From Microstegium vimineum (lineage: Eukaryota; Streptophyta; Magnoliopsida; Poales; Poaceae), in assembly GCA_022036555.1 (NCBI GenBank), contig CM039119.1, positions 27,307,694 through 27,371,693 of the forward strand: a stretch of 64,000 nt of DNA. Reading direction: 5' to 3'. The translations under genes and the position numbers were made by a program. The notes under the pieces are model-generated. The model was not told the origin of the DNA, searched no databases, and worked only from the letters and a program-made list of their open reading frames with translations. Positions within the stretch are counted from its first letter, which is position 1. The number at the start of each line of letters is the position of its first letter. Shown in pieces: positions 58,219 through 64,000 of this stretch.

Positions 58219-60424
58219 TGAAAGGATCAAGATGCCTAAGAGGAGGGTGAATTGGGCTTGTTTTAAATTTTTAAAGAAAATATGAAAACCTAACGAATGT
58301 CAATTCTCCCCCTAGTGCCTAAAGTGTGCCCTAGCTATGAAAGCGGTAGCAATTCAAGATATGAGAAAAACAACTAAGCAAGTAACAAGTTAAGCAACCT
58401 AGCAAAACTACTCAAGTCATGATCACAAGCATGAGATTGCAAGAATGAAAGACTTGAAAGCAAATTGCGGGAAGTAAAGAGCTAGGGAGAAAGGAAGAGA
58501 TGACACGGCGATGTTTTCCCAAGATATCGAGGAATCGACACTGCCCCCTAGTCCTTGTTAGAGCACTTCGCAAGGTATTCCTCCCCCTCGATCCGCGCAA
58601 GGACCGAGTGCTTTCTATGGGCTGATTCTTCGTCACTCCGGCTCGGTGAATCGCCCACAACCGATCACAACATGTGGAGGAAGGCCACCAATAAGTTCCC
58701 GGTGGTCACCAAGCCTCCGATCACCACCAAGTCGTCTAGGTGTTGTCAATCACCAAGAGTAACAAGCACAAGACCTTCACTTGACCCACTCAAGGCTAGG
58801 AAAGTGGATGGATGCACACTTGTCACTCCTAATCACTCTAGGGAGGAAGAACAAGCTTTGGATCTCACAAATCTCTTCCTCATTAGGCTCTTGGTCTCTC
58901 AAGAGCTCTCTCAAGCTTCCTTCAGCTGAAACAATGGCCAAGAGAGCTAACTTGGACAAAATGGGCAACTATATGTAGTTCCCACCCTCCAAACTAACCA
59001 TTATGTGCTTTTGCATTTTCCTGCGAACCGTCGGACCAGACCACTATTGGGTCTGTCGGACCAATCACCATGGTCCGGAGCACACAAATGCAACAGGGAC
59101 TCTACTGCTCAAAGGACCTCCGGACTACATGCAATAGTCCGGAGCTCAGCACTAGACGAGGTCCAACGCTGAATCCAACGTTCTAGACCTTACTGATGTG
59201 CATCGGACTAGCCGTCGGACCAGTCCGGAGCCTCACCTGAGGCTCTGCTGCAACTCACCATCGACCGGACCAATGCGCTATGGTCCGGAGGTCTCCGGAC
59301 AAGTTGTCCGGAGCACCTTTCTCTGCTCTCTACCTAAGATAGGCCGTCGGACAATCTCCAATGGTCTGACGCCTGTAAGGCAAACTAGTCCGGAGCCTCT
59401 CTGACCCTCTTCTTCACTTGTTTTCACTAAGTCTTGTGAAGGGGTTTTGCTCCTACCATCTTCAGGGTTGTTTGTAGGTTATCTAGGACTAGGTTTGACA
59501 AGTGTGCATACACCAACATTCCCAAACTCTCCTAGGTCAAGCTACTAATCTCATACCCCCCTTAATAGTACGGCCAAAGGAAAAACAAAGCCCTAGTCTA
59601 TACTTAGTGCCCTTCTCACACCATAGTGGCACTAAGAACTAGCCTAGTCTTCCAACTTGAGCTTCATCCTTTGAAAACCGAAACAAAATCCATCTTGGGG
59701 GCATGAATACCATTTAGCCCATTCACTTGCCATCACATATGACCTAACTAATCAACTTTTTCTTCTGTAAAACACACGTTAGTCATAGTGATCTAGCATT
59801 GTCGTTAATCACCGAAACCATTGGGGCCTAAATGATTTCAATCTCCCCCTTTTTGGTGATTGACGATAATACAAGCTCGAGTATAGAATATGAGTTGATT
59901 TTGATTTGGTTTTCATGACTTGAGTTGAATAGGCATAGGTTAGTGATAAGAAAGACATATACATGCCTAAACCATTCAAGCCATGTCAAGCACATATAAA
60001 GATAGAAAATGAGATTAAGTACTTGAAAGAATATGCTATAGCCATCAAAAGATCAGAGATTAGCGTGGAAGCACTATAGCATAATCAAGTGACATGACAT
60101 ATATAGATATGGAAAGAAACACACATGTCACAACCATGTCCAAGAGTCTCAAGCATCATCACACACATATAATACAATGCATGAAAAACGGTAAACATGA
60201 TGCATGATAGAGTATGAACACAATCAAAGAATGAATCCTACTCGCTTCCCCTGAAGCTAGCATATTCGACTCTCCCTCTCTCCCTTTGGCGTCTAGCACC
60301 AAAGACTATGGCTTTGAAGGCAGGGCTGAAGTAGTCAGGTCCGATCAAGGCGCTCGAACTCCGAAAGGTCGACATCGTCATCTAAACCATCCCCCTGAGT
60401 AGCTGATGCTATAAGTGAAGCGGT

Positions 60425-61176
60425 CTAGGGAGGCGCAAAAGGACCTAGAGTGGACATTCCTGTGAGATCTGCCACTAAAGAGTCGGGAACTGTAGCTGGG
60501 GCAGGAGTAGGAGTGTCCTCTGCCATAGAAACTGCCGGTGCCACAGGAGTGGAGGAAGCCGGGGGTGCCTCAAGCACTAACTCTATTGGAGTCTCAGGCT
60601 GTGTTTGGATCAAAGGAAGTTCATGGGAATTTTGGAGGAAACAAGTTTCCTGAGGAATGTACAAGAATGTTGCGTTTGGAATAAAGGAAGGTTTCCTACC
60701 ATTCCAAAGGAACGACAATGATATCAACACAAAATGTAGGAATCAAAAAATCCACTCAAAGCCAAGGGAACGCTCTTCCTCTGTTCTCTCTCTCTCGTTG
60801 TTGTCTTCTCAAATTCCTGTGATCCAAACACTCCTATATTTGTTTTCCTATGTTTTTTGATTCCTCTATTTCGGCAATTTTCTCTAACCCTTTTCCTGCA
60901 CTTCCTATCATTCCTGTGTTTTCAATTTCTTTATTCCAAACACGCCCTCAAGTACTGGTCCCTGCTCTGGCTGAACTGGCGAAGACGTGACGGAGGTGGC
61001 ATCGGTCTGGATAGCTGCTGGTGGAGTAGACACTGCAGTGGCCTGGCCATCCTGAGCAGCCTTAGACGAAGCAACTGACGAACGGTGCTGACCCGCTGTC
61101 TGAGTGAGTGGCTCTGTCGTCTGAAGCTCTGCCTCTATCTGCTCACGAGTGGGGGACGACTGGCCGGTGATGTCAT
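60425..61176 (-). pseudogene. Pro/Thr/Ala-rich ORF downstream of copia pol, interrupted by a MITE
   Basis: On the minus strand the frame is open from the Ty3 boundary (61176) through QSSPTREQIEAELQ and QDGQATAVSTPP to the MITE edge near 60950. It resumes at 60596 (ETPIELVLEAPPASS) and ends at a stop at about 60427-60425 after STLGPFAPP. With one copy of the TCA target duplication removed, the two parts are in the same frame. Position between pol and the 3' LTR matches the extra ORF of SIRE/Maximus elements, often called env-like, but no membrane segment is visible, so the role is unknown. The N-terminus is outside the window. Confidence 0.55.
60597..60947. mobile_element. TIR MITE inside the copia ORF
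   Basis: 351 bp, ends GGCTGTGTTTGGA and CCAAACACGCCC (imperfect inverted repeats), 3-bp TCA on both sides (60594-60596 and 60948-60950). Further inverted blocks inside include AGGAAACAAGTTTCCT. Superfamily uncertain; a 3-bp duplication fits PIF/Harbinger. Confidence 0.8.
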
Positions 61177-63996
61177 TGTAACACCCTAAAAATTGAATTA
61201 GCGAAGTAGGTTTGAATTTGAATTTAATTTAGTATAATTTGATTTAATTCAAGAATTTGTTGTGATCCTAGAATTAAATAAATAAAACTAACACATATAT
61301 CACATGTTAGGGATCAACATGTTTTGCATCTCATGATGTTGCATTTCTTTTGCACTGTTTGATGTTTGCATAGGTCAAAAGATATTTCAAAACCACCTTT
61401 GAAAATGTTTTGGAAAGCTAAAAGGAAAATAGAAAATCTTTCTCCCTCATTTCTTTCGGCTGCTGGCCCAGCACTGCAGCCCCAACTGTTTTTCCCTTTC
61501 TCTTCCCGCGTGGGCTGGCCTTGGCTTGGCCCAGTGCGCTAGCCTGCCGAAGGCCCGTGAGGCCTCCCCTTCCCTTTGCCCGCTGACGCGCTGTCCCCGC
61601 TGGTCAGTCCCTCCTCCCTTCCTTCTTCTACTGACGGGCTGGACCCGCTCGTCAGCTTCTCCTTCCTACCCCTTCATCGAGCCGGACTCTGTCTGCAGAA
61701 CAGAGCCGCGAAACGCCTCGGCGATTTTCTCACGGGCGTGGCGTATACGCCCCTGACTCCTCCCCTTGGCTGCTATAAGTAGTCGGACCCCTGCGCCGCC
61801 TTTCTTCATCTAGCAACTGAGCCCTCATCTCGCGTCAAGCCCTAGCCGTAGCAGCGCGTGCATCACAATCCGCCGAGAAGCTCACGCCGTCACCTGTGCC
61901 GCGTCCAGAAGCTTCGTTGCCTCCGTAAACACCTCTCCGAGCCTCGCATCGTCATTGCGGAGTCTCCGAGATCCCGCCCTCTCTCTTTTTCCTTTTTAGT
62001 GCGCTCTGGCTGACCTCGTCGTTGTTACAGGGGAGCCGCAACCACCGTTCGTCGTCGCCAGCCACCTTCGCTCCGGTCCGGACTTGGCCAGTAGTACCGG
62101 TAAGTTCGCCTCAATCTCCTCGTTCTTCCGGTGCTTTCGGATCGAAAAACCAAGCACCGTAGCCTCCGTTCGTGTTTTGCCGGCGAGCTCGGGCCCTGTC
62201 CGGCCATGGCGCCGCCGTCCCTGCCTCCTGCTCCGGCGGGAGCACCACCCCTCTCTTCCCCATCTAATCTGATCCGTCCATCCTGGATCCAACGCCCCGG
62301 AGCGGCCAATACCCTTTTGTGGGTGGTTTTGCTAAAGAGCCCCTACTCTTTAAGTTAATAAACCCGCAGTCCATCTAGATCTCTTAATTCCGAATTTTCT
62401 TGATTTATTTTAATTCGAAATAAGTTCAACCTATTTACATATTTGCCACTGTTTTCAAAAGCTTATAACTTGCTCGTTTTAGATCCAATTCGATCCGTTC
62501 AAGTTGCGTTAGATCCGTAATTTTATGCTCTATCCAGTAGTATAGATTTAATCTATGTTAATAACTTTTGAAAAATAAAAGATTAGATTAATTCTTTTAA
62601 TACTTTAATCTTGCTTAATTAATTTTTTTAATTCCTAGTTTATTCGTTTTAGATCCGATTAGCGTGAATTTCACGTCTATGTGATCGTAGTATCGTATAG
62701 ATCTGTTTCATAAACTTTTCAAAACCTCTTTGTTGTTTATGTTGTAATGTTCTAATTAAATATATGTTGCTTCATGTATGATTGTTCGGATGATTGCGTG
62801 GTGATGTTGATCGAGTTCAACCGGTGAGATTTTCGGTGATCAGGAGTTCTTTGCAGAAGATCAGGAGCCCAGGAACTTTGTGATCAAGGCAAGTTTAACA
62901 TGGGATCCTCCTTGTTACCCATTAACCCTAATTGAATCTAGTCATGATTGCATGTGTCTCAATTGATTCCTATCTAGATCTCTACCATAGCTTATTATCC
63001 GTTTCCTTGTCACCAATGGGATTTATGCATTCGGGTAGTCATGCTATGCTTTACTTAGTCATGAGATGAATCTTGATTAATGAGATATGCAATGATGATT
63101 AAAATTGGTTTTACAGCAACATGGAATAGGACACCACTGTAGGGCAAAAGCTGGGATTTTAATGCAACCATGAGTGCTATATGGCTCTGGCTTTAGTTAA
63201 GTATGAAGTTTGGACTAGCATGCTTGTGGTTCGTGAAAGTCTCCTTTGCCGAGCTAGTTGTAGGGCATGGCCTAGGGTGGATACCGCTTCGAAAGGTACC
63301 ATCGAGTAGGGGCTTTACATACCCCTTTGCATTGGGTACGTAGGGTCCGCTACATGCTAGAAAGGACTTTTGAAAGACTTTGTAGTGTACCCTGCCCAAC
63401 CTTGGCAGTGTTTTAGGAGTTATAAACCCGGGCATATGGGCTACATGGCTTGTGGGTAAAGTGTGTAACCTCTGTATAGTGTAAATCTATCATGATAGTC
63501 GTGCTCACGGTCATGAGCGGCTCGGAAAACTCACAGTGTAGTGATCATGTTGTTTAATTATTAATGATGATTATTATTCTTATCATGTGGTATCAACTGG
63601 GTATGCATAACTAAAGCTAAGTGTTGGTAAAACTTGACCAAGTTAAAAGCAACCGCAGTAAAGACAGTGTCAGCCTTTGAGCTTCATAACCTTGTGTTAT
63701 TCTTGCTGAGTACTTTAAGTGCTCACCCTTGCTTTATCAACCTCATCAGATGGCTATGAAGACTACCGTGAAGAATACTAGGCTAGTGGTCAACCGGTCG
63801 GCGTTCCCTATGAAGTGAAGCTTCGTCGCGAGAGTTATCTTTATATTTCCGCTGTTTTGAATAAGACTATTATTCGTTATGTAATAAGTACTCTATGATG
63901 TTATTATTTAAAGATTTGTCGGCTTATGTGGGTGATTGATCTCTGGGCGCACATAAGTATTCACATTCATTTTTATCCTTAAAATTGGGTGTGATA
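61177..63996 (+). mobile_element. Ty3/gypsy long LTR, forward
   Basis: It starts TGTAACACCCTAAAAATTG and ends near AAATTGGGTGTGATA. About 2.82 kb, with TATAAG at 61774, a GC-rich leader to 62330 and an AT-rich remainder. The terminal TA instead of CA could be a C-to-T change. It is inserted in the copia ORF. GTCAT (61172-61176) would be the target duplication; only GTCG is visible before the window ends, so solo LTR versus 5' LTR cannot be decided. No gene is inside; GC-rich frames at 61526-62358 are chance. Confidence 0.65.
61774..61779 (+). promoter_or_regulatory. TATA box of the forward Ty3 LTR
   Basis: TATAAG about 600 bp into the LTR at the junction to the GC-rich leader, same layout as the reverse Ty3 LTR at the left edge. 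Confidence 0.45.
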
Positions 63997-64000
63997 GTCG

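Larger units (their letters stand above)
58219..61176 (-). mobile_element. SIRE-like copia 3' end: LTR and part of the internal region
   Basis: The LTR is 58219-59840 (1622 bp; on the plus strand TGAAAGGATCAAGATGCC to AAATGATTTCA). To its right, on the minus strand, lies AAAAAGGGGGAGAT, the polypurine tract, then about 580 bp of non-coding DNA and an ORF (below) until the Ty3 LTR at 61177. The LTR middle (59030-59400) is dense in TCCGGA. The element is thus the 3' portion of a reverse copia element, its rest displaced beyond the window by the Ty3 insertion. Confidence 0.75.

Noticed and set aside
61177..64000. Solo Ty3 LTR with target duplication
   Set aside because: The window ends 4 bases after the apparent LTR end and only GTC matches GTCAT; cannot be decided.

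Overview
This is a plant nuclear window, almost certainly from a grass (Poaceae). The evidence is one intact gene whose conceptual protein closely resembles rice FCA, Stowaway (TA target site) and Tourist-like (TTA/TAA target site) MITEs, and nested LTR retrotransposons of Athila, Tat, SIRE/Maximus and long-LTR Ty3 types. The retroelement mix suggests a panicoid grass, but the species cannot be fixed from the sequence alone. No prokaryotic features, CRISPR arrays, rRNA genes or functional tRNA genes were seen.

Layout. 1-9.1 kb: a reverse Ty3/gypsy LTR, the 3' half and LTR of an Athila-like element (A), a decayed retroelement ORF, and GC-rich LTR-like DNA. 9.1-11.6 kb: reverse, broken Ty1/copia pol (F). 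11.6-20.8 kb: Athila-like element B, with 5' LTR, perfect primer-binding site, decayed gag-PR-RT-RNaseH-IN, an extra ORF in the env position, and only the first 106 bp of its 3' LTR. 20.8-22.5 kb: LTR fragments. 23.1-29.8 kb: a complete non-autonomous Tat-like element (C) with target duplication GTGAT and no protein domains, filled with short tandem repeats. It sits in an unclassified repeat-rich host that resumes at 29.8-32.5 kb and carries a tandem array of tRNA-like units and a 256-bp hairpin. 32.5-38 kb: two possible exons of an unrecognised gene, a copia 3' end with its LTR, and MITEs.

38.6-54.2 kb holds the one clear host gene, FCA, on the minus strand: 17 coding exons, 729 aa, open throughout. 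It has a Gly/Arg-rich N-terminus, two RRMs, a Gln-rich region and a WW domain. Intron 5 contains a full-length but dead copia element (D, 5.3 kb, target duplication GTTGC) in the same orientation as the gene; introns 1, 2, 3 and 15 were also inspected, and MITEs lie in introns 2, 3 and 15, just upstream of the 5' end and at the 3' end.

54.5-64 kb: gene-free DNA with nested MITEs, a reverse Ty3 LTR fragment, a SIRE-like copia 3' LTR with a Pro/Thr-rich ORF interrupted by a MITE, and a forward Ty3 LTR reaching the window end.

No new multi-gene system was found. The most interesting items are the FCA locus with a sense-oriented copia in an intron, the tandem Pol III-box repeat, the long near-perfect hairpin, amplified polypurine-tract decamers in element C, and a MITE whose removal leaves a retroelement ORF in frame.
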